64,000 nt of DNA from Trebouxia sp. TZW2008 (lineage: Eukaryota > Chlorophyta > Trebouxiophyceae > Trebouxiales > Trebouxiaceae), in assembly GCA_002118135.1 (NCBI GenBank), contig BDIU01000555.1, forward strand, positions 1-64,000, read 5' to 3'. Shown here piece after piece: positions 54,301-64,000 of this stretch; the stretch's first letter is position 1, and every line of letters begins with the position of its first letter. Both the position numbers and the translations under genes were made by a program. Below the pieces are notes generated by a model, which saw only the letters and a list, made by a program, of their open reading frames with translations, was not told the DNA's origin and searched no databases.

Positions 54301-56781
54301 AGCCTGGTTGCTTTGCAGGTTAGATGCAGCAGAAATTGAGAAGAAAGGAGACAAGTTGGTCTGGTCACAGCATCCTGAAGCACATGTCACTGCTCAGAAG
54401 CACAAGATGAGCAAGAGCCGAGGGAATGTGATCAACCCAGATGATGTGGTGTATCAATATGGTGCAGACTCCTTGAGGCTATATGAGATGTTCCTGGGTC
54501 CCTTGACAGAGACAAAGGTCAGTGCCTGCTACCATCATGTCATTCAGAATTTTCTCACCCTAGCAGTTGCTTGAACACTTCATGGCAGCATGCAGCTTGC
54601 ACCTTGGGCAAACTTCACTCAAGCTTGCAAGATATCAGGGTTAGCGCCTTCTACCATGATGTTATGCAAAGCGTCTTCACCTCAGCATTTGCCTTGAACT
54701 CAATATTGCTGCATGCGGCTTGCACCTTATGCAATGTCAATCAAGCTTGCAAGATACCAGGCTCAATGCTTATGACCATCATGTTATTCAAAGCGTTCTC
54801 ACACCAGCACTTGCTTGAACGCTTTATTGCAGCATGCAGCTGGTACCAAAGCAATTTGAATCAGCCCAGGTGGCTGCAGGTGTGGAGCACCAACAACATT
54901 GAGGGTGTTCACCGCTTTCTGGCTCGAGTGTACCGTCTTATTATAGAGCAACCTATCAGTGATACTGCCCCAAGTCAAGAGCAGCTGCGCCAGTTGCATG
55001 CCACCATCAAAAAGGCAAGGCTCATTCCTGCTTGACTGACCTTTGAGTCTTTGAAACAAGCTGTTATGTTATGATTTGTTCAGGCATGTAAGCAGGGCAA
55101 GGCCTTTTCCCATCTCTGCTTCAGCTGACATACTAACCGCGATTTCTTGCAACTTGTCATGTCTTCATTGTTCAGAAACAAGGCTATCATCTCGGCTTGC
55201 TAGGCACTTCAGTCTCAAGCTCTTGTGAGTTGTCATGTTGTATACTGCCAGATGTGTAAAGCTGAGCAGGCCTTGTAAGCTGAGATCAGATTGCCACTGC
55301 TTGCCAGACTATTAGTTTTGATTACCTGATGCAATGCGTCAGAAAGCTCTTGCCTTTCAAGGACGGGACTTTGACGTACACTGTACACTGCTGTGGAACA
55401 TCATGCTATGGAGTAACCCTTGCAATGCAGGTGACAGAGGAGACTAGCAATATGCGTTTCAACACTGGCATTTCTGCGATGATGGAGTTCATCAATGGCG
55501 CCTACAAATGGGATGCAAGGCCGCGAGCAGCGTTGGAGCACTTTGTGCTGCTGCTGTCGCCGTATGCTCCTCATTTAGCTGAAGAAATGTGGCAGGTAAC
55601 TAACATTACGGTCTAACATTGAACTGTAACGCTGGAGCACACAACTGTCTGATATGATGCTGCTGCTGCTGCCGCGCGCACATATGGTGTGAGTGAAGAA
55701 ATGTGGCAGGTACTTGATCTCAGATTCCACCATGGTGTAGGCTGGAACTCTAATGCTATGTCACATGGTTGTCTGATGTGATAATGCTGCTGCCACACGC
55801 CCCTCACTTAGCGAAGTAATGTGGCAGGGCACTGACATCACAGTGGACTATTGTAGAGCCTTGGGTTGTGTTGCTGTGTCACGTGCTTCTCTCATGTGCT
55901 GCTTCTGCCCGACACTTGACTGAATATGCAGGTAACTGTGCGTCATTTTAAAGCCTTGGACTGCTTTTCATCTTGTGTTCACTGTGCTGCTGCTGCTGCT
56001 GCTGCTGCTGTCATATGCCTCTCATTGCTGGCTGGTGACTGACATCAGAGTGCTGTGTTGCAAAGCTTTACACTGTGCTGCTGCGTCAAAAGTCTATGTG
56101 TTGTGCTAGAAACATGCATTTGACCATGTGTCATGTAGAAGATGACAATCATGTGCGCTGACTGATGGCATGCAGGTACTTGGCCATGACAACACTTTGG
56201 CGTATGAGTCCTGGCCTCAGCATGATGAAGCACTGCTAGTTGAGGACAAAGTCAACCTGCCAATACAGGTACAATGCCATACTCAGCATGCTACCATGTA
56301 TATGTACTTGAGAAACAAGAAGGGACATGTCAAAAGGGAGCAGATGAGTATGCTGTCAGGCATTGTGACATCACAGGTGTTTACATGTCATGCTCTGCAA
56401 GCGCAGAGACGATATGTCACGGTCTGTCTGAGGCCTCTCATTCTATGCTCAGTCTAAGTGTGTGCTAGACAGGCTCAGCAGGCCCAGCTGCTTACGTACT
56501 GGAGCGATAAACCGTCTCTCATCAACTGTCTCTCACCAACTGTATTCGAGGCCTCTCAATCATGCCTGACAAAGTAGCTTTTCCCTTTTTTGTTTACATG
56601 GCTGTTTCTGCAGGTCAACGGCAAGCTGAGAGCAACTCTGGAGCTGCCAAAGGATGTGAGCAAAGACAACGCTGTTGCTGCTGCTCGAGCCTTGCCCACA
56701 GTACACAAGTACCTGGAGGGCAAGTCAGTCAAGAAAATCATATTTGTGCCGTCCAAAATCTTGAATCTGGTGGTCAAGTAA
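48369..56781 (+). CDS. Leucyl-tRNA synthetase, bacterial type, organelle-targeted
   Basis: This class I synthetase charges tRNA-Leu in plastid and/or mitochondria. Exons: 48369-48850, 48955-49224, 49655-49823, 50095-50205, 50580-50838, 51161-51358, 52029-52240, 52714-52846, 53213-53412, 53747-53898, 54319-54517, 54880-55014, 55431-55595, 56176-56268 and 56614-56781; phases agree. The first about 110 residues are Ser/Arg/Ala-rich, an organelle presequence. Then [35 protein letters not shown] (HIGH-type HVGH), [20 protein letters not shown], the CP1 editing domain ([40 protein letters not shown] with the editing Asp), [66 protein letters not shown] (KMSKS), [13 protein letters not shown] and a C-terminal VNGKLRA domain ending KILNLVVK. 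The exon ending 55014 uses a GC donor. Edges of three exons are repeated in the following introns. Confidence 0.95.
51257..51530 (+). repeat. Duplicated donor edge of LeuRS exon 51161-51358
   Basis: The exon end encoding [17 protein letters not shown] and its donor TACACAGGTCAGCCTG recur at about 51420-51525. That copy reads [20 protein letters not shown] and ends with the same TACACAGGTCAGCCTG. A further diverged trace of the intron part (CATCATTGGAACCATCAAAA) lies near 51718. The unit is about 150 bases. Confidence 0.85.
52935..53062. mobile_element. MITE-like element, family A, partial copy in a LeuRS intron
   Basis: Starts TGCAGTGCTTCTCTTAT and keeps TAGTCACCAAGCAGAACAT, GAGTCACTGCAGTCAGAATG and GCATTGTCCTTAACG. 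The right inverted repeat is lost. Confidence 0.5.
54518..54879 (+). repeat. Triplicated block filling a LeuRS intron
   Basis: Three units of about 125 bases start near 54520, 54645 and 54771. Each has CTACCATCATGT-ATTCA / CTACCATGATGTTATGCA / GACCATCATGTTATTCA, then CTCACC(C/T)-AGCA, TGAAC, and GCATGC(A/G)GCTTGCACCTT. The first starts at the donor (GTCAGTGCC); later units keep related strings without a good donor. Confidence 0.85.
55560..56035 (+). repeat. Repeated donor edge of LeuRS exon 55431-55595
   Basis: The exon end ([15 protein letters not shown], then GTAACT) recurs with GAAGAAATGTGGCAGGTACT at 55696-55715, GCGAAGTAATGTGGCAGGGC at 55812-55831 and TGACTGAATATGCAGGTAAC at 55917-55936. 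A last trace begins with a GCTGCTGCTGCTG run at 55986. The period is about 110-120 bases. Confidence 0.8.
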
Positions 56782-58384
56782 GCCAGGGTGTGACTTGAAA
56801 ATTGCCACTTCAGAGCACAAGCAGCAATATTGCCTGTGCAGAAGGAATCTCAAGATTGCATCTCTGGAATGTGTTTGTGATTCAGAATACATTCAGAATT
56901 CTCAACAAATGACCTGACAATGTCATGTGTGTGGTAGCTGTAGCACAGTCAAACGAATGCACCATTACAACTCACAGGGCAGTCGACTATGTAGCTTGAC
57001 AGATCTGGCAAGCTGGCCTTTGCGTCCACCAGACTATCATAATATGACATGCATTGATGATGCCCAGCTTGTGCACAAACCACTTGAGTTGCGCAGTGAT
57101 ACTTGTACATGATGCAAAGTAATAACTCGAGACACAAGCTGATGGTGATCGCTTTGACACAATGTGTGAGTCTATGATATACTCAATGAGCGTGAAAGCT
57201 GACAATCAAGCTGACAATTTGGCCTCCTAGTTTTGTGTAACCTAATTGCAATTGGCAGCTTGCTTCTGCAGCTACGATGTACCACGTTTGCTGTCCTGAG
57301 CTATGGGACAAAGTGATCCCTAAAATCCTGATTAGGGATTTCTAAGGTGTCTGACTTCTTGTCCCAATTTCGTAATGGAAAACCCATCCAGCCGAAATGT
57401 CCCAAATTTCGGTCAGGCCCTCGTGCGACCCAGGGTTGAGTCTGGTAAGGACTAACACCGACGGAGGGGCGATCGACAAGCGTAGTAGTTCACAATCGGT
57501 GCGCAGCGCAGCCAGACTCGCTTTCCATCTTTCATCTTCGTCGGGTTCGTACTGTACGCTCTTCCGAGAGGTCTTTAAACCAGATCTGCGAGAAAGGCCG
57601 CGGGAAAGGGGGTTGTTGTGGTCGCACAGCCCAGCAGAGCAGGGCGATTTCAGCAGCTAAAACTCGACCAACTAGCAGCTGACAGTTGACGAGCAATCCT
57701 GTGACAGCTTTTGGGCGCAAACAGCAGCTGCAGGTCAGTTCGGGTCTTCAACGCCCTGCTGCATGTTTCCACGTGCGTGGAAGGGACTTGCCAGGGAAAA
57801 GGGACTTTGACAGCCGGTACAGCTGCCTCAGCTGCTTGTTTCATAAATAGATACGGTAGTGTCGCGATCAGAACAGCGCAGCTCCGCCAGCGAGGAAGCC
57901 GTCATGTCAAAACCCGACTGCATTGCCAGCTTCTTGCACCTCCTTGCTTAGTTTTCGAGGCGTTCGCGTTCAGGCGTGCCAGACCTTTTGCGCGAGTCAG
58001 CCGGTCTGCTGCTGCCCGCAGCTTTTGTACAGATTGTGTGAAACAGAATGGCCAGCTACCGAATCGCCACCTGTCCTGCTCAGGAAACCTAGTGTGTCAC
58101 TTTCGCAACAGTGTTGTGCCACAGCCATTCTGGTGTGCTTGGGTTGTCAGCGTGTACAAGTTGCTGGGATATTTGCAACTCTGGGCTTAGACTAGGCACA
58201 AGTCAAAGGGCAAAATCAGAGGCATAAATGCCCAGTTCTGTCAATAGGCCTCCTTGTTGCAAATGCCGCTATGTTTAAGCTTGCCTTCCAAGCTTCTCAA
58301 CTTAAGTCAGGGTTGATGGTGCATTTGCTCCTGATGCAGGTGTGCATGCTGCTGGCCCACCAGCGTTTGATGTTTTGAGCGCGA
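56782..58384. other. Intergenic region between LeuRS and the proline-rich membrane protein
   Basis: About 1.6 kb. The left part is the LeuRS 3' flank. At 57304-57412 lie nested inverted repeats (separate entry). From about 57460 to 58180 the composition is richer in CG and could be a promoter and 5' UTR for the gene starting at 58385. A 159-codon frame at 57711-58190 lacks an ATG start and a recognisable domain. Confidence 0.4.
57304..57412. repeat. Nested inverted repeats
   Basis: TGGGACAA (57304-57311) pairs with TTGTCCCA (57359-57366). Inside it ATCCCTAA (57316-57323) pairs with TTAGGGAT (57332-57339). A third pair, CCGAAAT/ATTTCGG, sits at 57392-57412. Together they could form cruciforms or mark the remains of a foldback element. 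Confidence 0.6.
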
Positions 58385-61300
58385 ATGAGGAGAATCAGCA
58401 GCAGATCAGCTGAAGGCTGGTGGCTGCTGCTGATCACAATCTTGGGGATATTCCTGGTGTCCTATGGCGGTCAGCATCTTGGTCAGTTTGCACATCCTTC
58501 TGCTCTGCTTGCAGCTTGTCAACTTGGGTCATAGAGTCAGACACTTGCAGCTGTGATCGTCTCCTCAAAGATCTGGAGCCTTATGTTTGGGCTTGTTATT
58601 GCAGGGCCAGTCACCAAGATTCCATTTCACAGTCAGCGTCACAGCATTGAACGCAGGGAACTGCAGACAGGCAAGTCTAGCAAAATTTCGTCTTGCTCAC
58701 AGCTGACTTGCAATGTCCGCTGCAGCTTTTGATAGCTTAACCCAAGCAGATGCTTTGACAGCATATTGTATCTCTTGCAGTGTCAACAAGCGTTCTCAGT
58801 CCAATCAGCGTGAGTCAGTCGACGTCAATCCTATCACCTAGCAGCAGAGCCAACACATCAACAACGTCATCACCCACCAATGTGGCAACAAGCTTGTCAC
58901 CATCATCAGACATTTCATCAATCATCGCTGATCTGTCGCCATCACCCAGTCCAACAAGCAGGGCTGCCACCCGCAGCCCCTCCCCTACCCCAACACAGAC
59001 CCCCACTGAGGCAACTGCAGAAGGTACACCAGCCCCCACTGTCTCTTCTGTATCAGTTGCCACTGCGACACCAGCAGCCACTTCTGCACCCACCAGCAGC
59101 CCCACAACTACCCCCATCCCTACCCCCACATCAGCCCCCACCCAGGCTGCCACCCCAGCACCAACAGCTGCCCCTACAACTGCCCCCACAGTTGCGGCAA
59201 CTGCTACTCCAGCTGCTACCCCTGCTGCTACCCCTGCTGCTACCCCCATCCCTACGCAAACCCCCACACCATCGCCAACACCGGCACCCACGGTTGCAAC
59301 GGTGGCGACACCCGCCCCCACCCAAACCCCCACACCTACCCCCTCACGCACCCCTGGTGAGATGCGCAATTGATCTGCTGCACTCTGCAAGCATTCCCTC
59401 CTCCCTCTACACTGTGAAATGTGAATTGACTTTCGCTTTCTGCCCGTATACACTGTCATTCAATTGATACTGTGCTCAGCTGCAGCAGGCACTTATTTTG
59501 CAAGGCCTGGCACCCACTCTCCTTTGCAGTCCCCACTGCAGGGCCCCCACCACCCACCCCCCCCCCTTCCCCCACCCCTGCTGCTACCCNNCTTCCCCCA
59601 CCCCTGCTGCTACCCCTGCTGCTACCCCAGCACCCACTCTTCCCCCTGCATCACCACCTACTCCCTCGCCTACTGCCACAGTCACCCCTCCTGTACCCAC
59701 AGCTACCCCTGCACCCTCCCCAACGCCAGCTGTTACACCTGTTTCAACCTTCAGTCCTGTTGCAACTGTCTCACCCAGTCCCATTCAAACAGCGTCGACA
59801 ACCCCTGCAGCAACAGCAGCTACCCCCATGTCAACTCTTGCCGCAGTTTTGACCCCCACACCAACCCCTGCAGCTACCCCAACAGCTACCCCTATTGCTG
59901 CAGTTGCTGCCACCCCAACACCAACCCCCACACCAATCTCCACGCCCATCGCAACCCCCAGCAGGACACCTAACCCAACATCTGCTGCCACAGCTGCCCC
60001 TACGACTTCCCCAACACCTGTTGCTACAGCTGCAGCGGCGACTCCTGCTGCCACACCAGCCCGTACGTCTTCTCCCACTCTAGCATCTACACCAAGTCCA
60101 ACCCCCCCACCCACCCCAACACCAACCCCAACACCCAGCAGCACCCCTGTCCAGCTGATCCTGTCACCAGGCAACTTGACAGAGGCCACAACTGCATCCT
60201 CAACTAATCCCGCTACCCCGTCACAGACTGTGTCTGTGCCAGCTGCAGCCCCTGCTTCAGCGAGGTCGAGCAACATCAGCGCTAGCAGCCCCGATAGTGC
60301 TGATGTTGCTCCTGTGCCTGGTGAGCCTCGGCTGCCAACGCTCACAGACACTCTCACATCCCCTGGCCCTTTGCCAGCACTCACACACACAATCCCTAAC
60401 ACTCCCTGGTCCTCAGCACATTCACCCAGCCTCAGTACTCATTGTTGCAGCCAAACATCTGCAGCTAACAGTTATCGTTGAGCGTTTTCCCTTTCCAGCC
60501 TCTGTCAGCTAGTCACATGCAATCTGCCCAGCTGACAAAGTGACACAAGCCACCGTTTCATTTGAGGATTTGGTGTAAGAACTGTTTTGTGTGTAGATTC
60601 CTCGGAATTTGTAAGTCTTGCAACACATCGCAAGGCCTCTATTTTTGGAGGAATCTGCATTGGAAGTTGCACACTTGTGTACAGGGGCAGTAGCATTGCT
60701 CAGTAGAGGGTTGAATGTGCACGCCCTGTGCTTTCCTACTTCCTGCATGTCTTCCAATCTCAAAATCTTGATACAGTCTAGGTCTCTTGACTTGTACGTG
60801 GTACATATTGTTGCAGGAAAAGTGCAGCATTGTCTCCTGCGGAAATTGTTACATGAGATGTTTGACACTGTAGCTTTTCATTCTGAACCTTCAGCTCGTA
60901 TATCCCCATACATACTGCCAAGTAAAGTGGCAAAGAGGCATCTGTCTAGAGTATGGTCAAATGCAGTGGGTGTCTTCGTTGCTCGCGTCAGCAACCTATG
61001 AATTTGTTGTTTGAATGTCATCAGCATCTGGCACAAAGGTTGAATGCAAAAGCAGCTTTCAGCTGAGCATTTCTCTGCTATGCGCAGGCACAACCACTTC
61101 AACAGCCAGCGAGATAACCACTGCTGATGCGCCTGCTCCTGCCGTCAGTGACTACGGTAACTCCCCTGCTACAAGCGTATATGCAACCTCCCCTACTCCT
61201 TCTGTTGCCCCCACTCCAACCCCTACCTCAATCCCCACAGCAAGCCCTGCTTCTACGCCCACACCCTCCCCCACTGTGGCTCCTTTGTACATTACCCCCT

Positions 61301-64000
61301 CCCCCACCCCTGCCCAGGCCCCCACACAGCAGCCCTCAACCCCATACGCACCCTCATCACCAGCAGCAACAGCAGCAGTTCCATCACCAGCCGTAGCAGC
61401 ACCACCACCGTTGAGTAGCAGTGCAGTAGGATCCAGCCTGGGCAGCAGCAATTTCAACACCACGGCAGCAGCACCAGTGTATCCCCCCAGTACAGCACCC
61501 TCCCTAAGTGCAAGTGCAGTGTTGGTCGTGAATGCATCTGTGCCTGTACCCGCTCCTGGTAATGGTATCGTAGCACTCCCCTCAAGCGCGCCGACTGCCA
61601 ATGCATCAGCACCCACACCTGGTGCAGGTTCACCAGCAAATGCTCCTGCAGCTGCCCCTCCAACTGCAGCAGTGAACGCCACTGCTCCAGCGCCCGCCAA
61701 TTCCACTGCCAGTGTGCCAGTTCCCGCCCCCGCCACTGCCACCACTGCTGTACCCGTACCAGCCCCCTCTCGAGGTATTACAGCGCCTGCACCTGTCCCT
61801 GGGGCTTCCCCTACCGTGCCTGCCCCTGCCCCTGGCCTGGTCAGTGGCTTAGTCAATGCCACGGTGCCAGTGCCTGCCCCTGGCACTAGTCGAGTGCCTG
61901 CCCCAGCCCCTGGTGCAGCAGCCCCTGTACCTGCCCCTGCCCTGTCTGCCCCTGTGCCTGCCCCTGGACAAGGTGCAACCCCTCAAACTGGACCTCAACC
62001 CCACTCAAGACTGAACTTGAACTGTTTCTTGAGTGACACGTGCAGGCTAAACGCTTTGGTGTCAACTGTTCTGCAAAGCTGTTGCTCATGGCCTGACCGC
62101 AGGTTGACTGCTTTAAGTGCACCCTGCTGTAGAATATGACAATCTTGTGTTGAAATGCCTTGTGTTACAGGTCAGGTGCTCAATCAGGTAAGCGCATTTG
62201 AGCTAAATTTCTGACAGCTCTTTCTGACTGTAGGGGTGCCTGCACCAGCGCCAGCAGAAGCAGCTCCAGTTCCAGCACCAGCTGTCGCCACTGTCAATGG
62301 TGTGCCAGTACCAGCACCAGGCGTCAGCGACTCGTCTGCTGTAGCACCCGCACCAGTCACATCAGCTGCCTCCAATGCATCAGCTCCCAGCCCTGCTGCC
62401 CTGGCAGCAGGCACAGCAGGCGCCACAAATTCAAATGACACAGCAGGCAGCCCTGGTTTGGCGCCAACTCCCTCCACAGCTGTGGCTGGCGGCGCTCCCA
62501 CTCCAGCAGAGGGTGCCCCAGCTGTGGCGCCTATACCAGCTGCTGCAGCAGAAGTGCCAGCTTTAGCGCCTGTGTCAATCACCCAAGCCCAGTATCAGAA
62601 TGTTAGCTTGGCACCAGCTGAGTGGAACAACACGCAGTACTCCACAGCTACACTGCAGTTGACAGTCACCAACACAACTGCTGCCACTTTTGACACCACC
62701 ACACAGACGGCGCTGCTGAATGGCATTCATGACTACCTGGCAACTCATGGCTACAGCAACTTCTACATGGGTCTGAATGGCATCTCGGTACGTCATGCTA
62801 CCTTGTGCCATCACTGCCTTGTGTTAGCAAATGCTGCAATTGCCATCGTGCAGTCAGAAGGCACGCATCACTATGCAGTCCATTTTCATCAGAACGTGTA
62901 GCTGATGCTGCTGCTTTTGCTGCATGCATTGCTCGCACATCACTTGTGTCAATGCGTTCTGCTGTGATCTTGCTTCACAGAACAAAGAGTCTTCACCCAT
63001 TGATTTTGACAGCTCATATGGGCATGCTACCGTATTCCACAGGTCTACTCATATATCAAAATTTCGCTAGCTAAATCAGTTGTTGCAATCTGCAGGGCAT
63101 GGTAGCAGTGGTCCAGGCTTCACCTGGAGCAGAGGCAGCAGCACCTGCTGAGGGCTTGCCACCGGGCGTGTCCGTGACTGTGAGCGTCACACCTGCTGAC
63201 AGCTCAGCAGCAGCAGCACCTCTGGTTGCTACTACCTCTCCTTCACCTTCAGGCAGACATCTTTTGGCGGATGTCACACAGAGCGGCACAGGCGTGAATG
63301 TCAACATCACCATCACAGCGCCTGCGTCTGATATGAACAACATCACTTCCCTTGTGAACCAGGCTGTGCAGAGTCAGACAGTCCAGAGGCAGCTTCAAGA
63401 AGCCGGTGAGCTTATGAATGGCTTCTGCTGCTTGGTGGCTGCATGCACGAATCATCTGCAGCAATGTGGTGCATCTACATTTCATGCCAGTACAGATTGC
63501 AGCAGCACTAGCAAACTGTGCTGCAGTATACAGAGCATGTTGCAGAAATAGAACAAGCATCTTGTGAGCAGAGCATGAAAGATTGTTGCCAGTTTCAAGA
63601 CAAGGCTTGAGTCGATAAGAGCACGTCATTCAACAAGGTCCTGATAGTATCCAACAGCTGTTTCTGTCCCTTGTCTGGCATATCCCCTGCTCCTGACATA
63701 ATTGCTGTTGCACGTTGATGCCTTCGTAGCCATCACTGACAAACTCCATTATTCTGTTGTTGCAGGTGTGAATGTGGGTCTGACTGAGGTGAATGTCGAG
63801 GTCATCGTGTCTGGTGTTCCCAGCAATGTGACAGTGCCTGTAAGCAGCATCAGCCCCAGCCCAGTGGCCCTGCCCCCTTCACCCCCCCAGGCATCCAGCA
63901 AGTCAGCAGGGGTGCCCATTGGGGCTGTGGCTGGAGGGATTGCTGGTGGTGTTGTAGTCATTGGTAAGCTCCCTTGCCTTGGTACTGGAGAGCTGTCACT
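58385..64000 (+). CDS. Proline/threonine/alanine-rich (HRGP/mucin-like) cell-surface protein, incomplete at the right edge
   Basis: Exons: 58385-58481, 58605-58670, 58781-59356, 59529-60320, 61088-61972, 62234-62787, 63096-63405 and 63766-63963, then onward past the window. The N-terminus MRRISSRSAEGW is followed by about 18 hydrophobic residues (WLLLITILGIFLVSYGG), a signal anchor or signal peptide. Then come long stretches of PTPxPTP/PAATPAAT and later VPAPAP/PAPG repeats, the kind of sequence that is hydroxylated and glycosylated in algal walls. Two small non-repetitive modules follow: STATLQLTVTNTTAATFDTT with LLNGIHDYLATHGYSNFYMG, and VNVNITITAPASDMNNITSL with VNVEVIVSGVPSNVTVPVSS. A second hydrophobic segment (VPIGAVAGGIAGGVVVIG) at the edge looks like a membrane span, which suggests a cytoplasmic part outside the window. 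An N gap at 59590-59591 breaks the frame. Exact function unknown. Confidence 0.8.
59590..59591. other. Undetermined bases (assembly gap) inside a proline-rich coding repeat
   Basis: Two N lie between copies of CCCCACCCCTGCTGCTACCC. The in-frame PTPAAT reading left of the gap continues in a different frame to the right, so the gap does not stand for exactly two bases. Confidence 0.95.

Noticed and set aside
57711..58190. 159-codon plus-strand frame upstream of the proline-rich gene
   Set aside because: It would need a non-ATG start, is Cys/Arg-rich without a domain, and fits 5' UTR or promoter better.
58815..61886. Long minus-strand Val/Gly/Ala-rich frames (58815-59459, 59785-60402, 61152-61886)
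   Set aside because: They are the complement of the proline-rich coding repeats; Gly/Val-rich antisense frames are an expected by-product of CCN-rich codons.
62171..62187. Possible 17-base micro-exon between two proline-rich exons
   Set aside because: Splice strings flank it, but joining 61972 directly to 62234 keeps the frame, whereas including it does not.
1..64000. tRNA, rRNA or riboswitch genes
   Set aside because: No cloverleaf-like or conserved rRNA stretch was recognised by eye; a covariance-model search would be needed to exclude them.

Overview
The window looks like nuclear DNA from a green alga (Chlorophyta; a trebouxiophyte-like organism is my best guess, genus not determinable). 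Genes are dense and split by many introns with GT-AG and some GC-AG borders. They encode plant/algal proteins with organelle presequences: Whirly, the Ycf54 subunit of the chlorophyll cyclase, and a bacterial-type leucyl-tRNA synthetase. There are also an ACT-repeat (ACR) protein, a chalcone-isomerase-like protein and a proline-rich cell-surface protein. All gene models below were read by eye from splice signals and family resemblance. Exon edges are therefore good estimates rather than transcript-confirmed.

Layout: a broken Tc1/mariner-type transposase (minus, 1-493); Whirly (plus, 751-2301); an HNH-like protein (minus, about 2699-4443); arginine deiminase (plus, 4911-9046); Aha1-type Hsp90 co-chaperone (minus, 9666-11084); chalcone-isomerase/fatty-acid-binding-like protein (plus, 11589-13026); Ycf54 (minus, 14340-16018); a MUT-7/EXD3-type exonuclease fused to a YbaK-like domain and a Mut7-C domain (plus, 16308-25723); the WD40-cyclophilin PPWD1/CYP71 (plus, 26366-31146); an ACR-type four-ACT-domain protein (minus, 32461-35775); VPS54 of the GARP tether (minus, 36715-47899); organellar LeuRS (plus, 48369-56781); and a mucin/HRGP-like membrane protein running off the right edge (plus, 58385 onward). 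Four neighbouring pairs are divergent over short intervals (HNH/ADI, Aha1/CHI-like, Ycf54/EXD3, VPS54/LeuRS). The genes do not form one pathway; they are housekeeping and organelle functions side by side.

The most striking signal is not a gene. Next to many exons, the exon edge together with its splice site (or its stop codon) is tandemly repeated into the adjoining intron or 3' flank, usually 2-5 degenerate copies with periods of roughly 100-165 bases. It occurs in ADI, Ycf54, EXD3, VPS54 and LeuRS. Some copies still encode a recognisable version of the exon's peptide. This looks like an ongoing process that lengthens introns and creates decoy or alternative splice sites. A second signal is a family of about 175-bp TA-flanked inverted-repeat elements lying in introns, one of which abuts a 5' splice site. 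A third is the exonuclease-YbaK-Mut7-C domain fusion.
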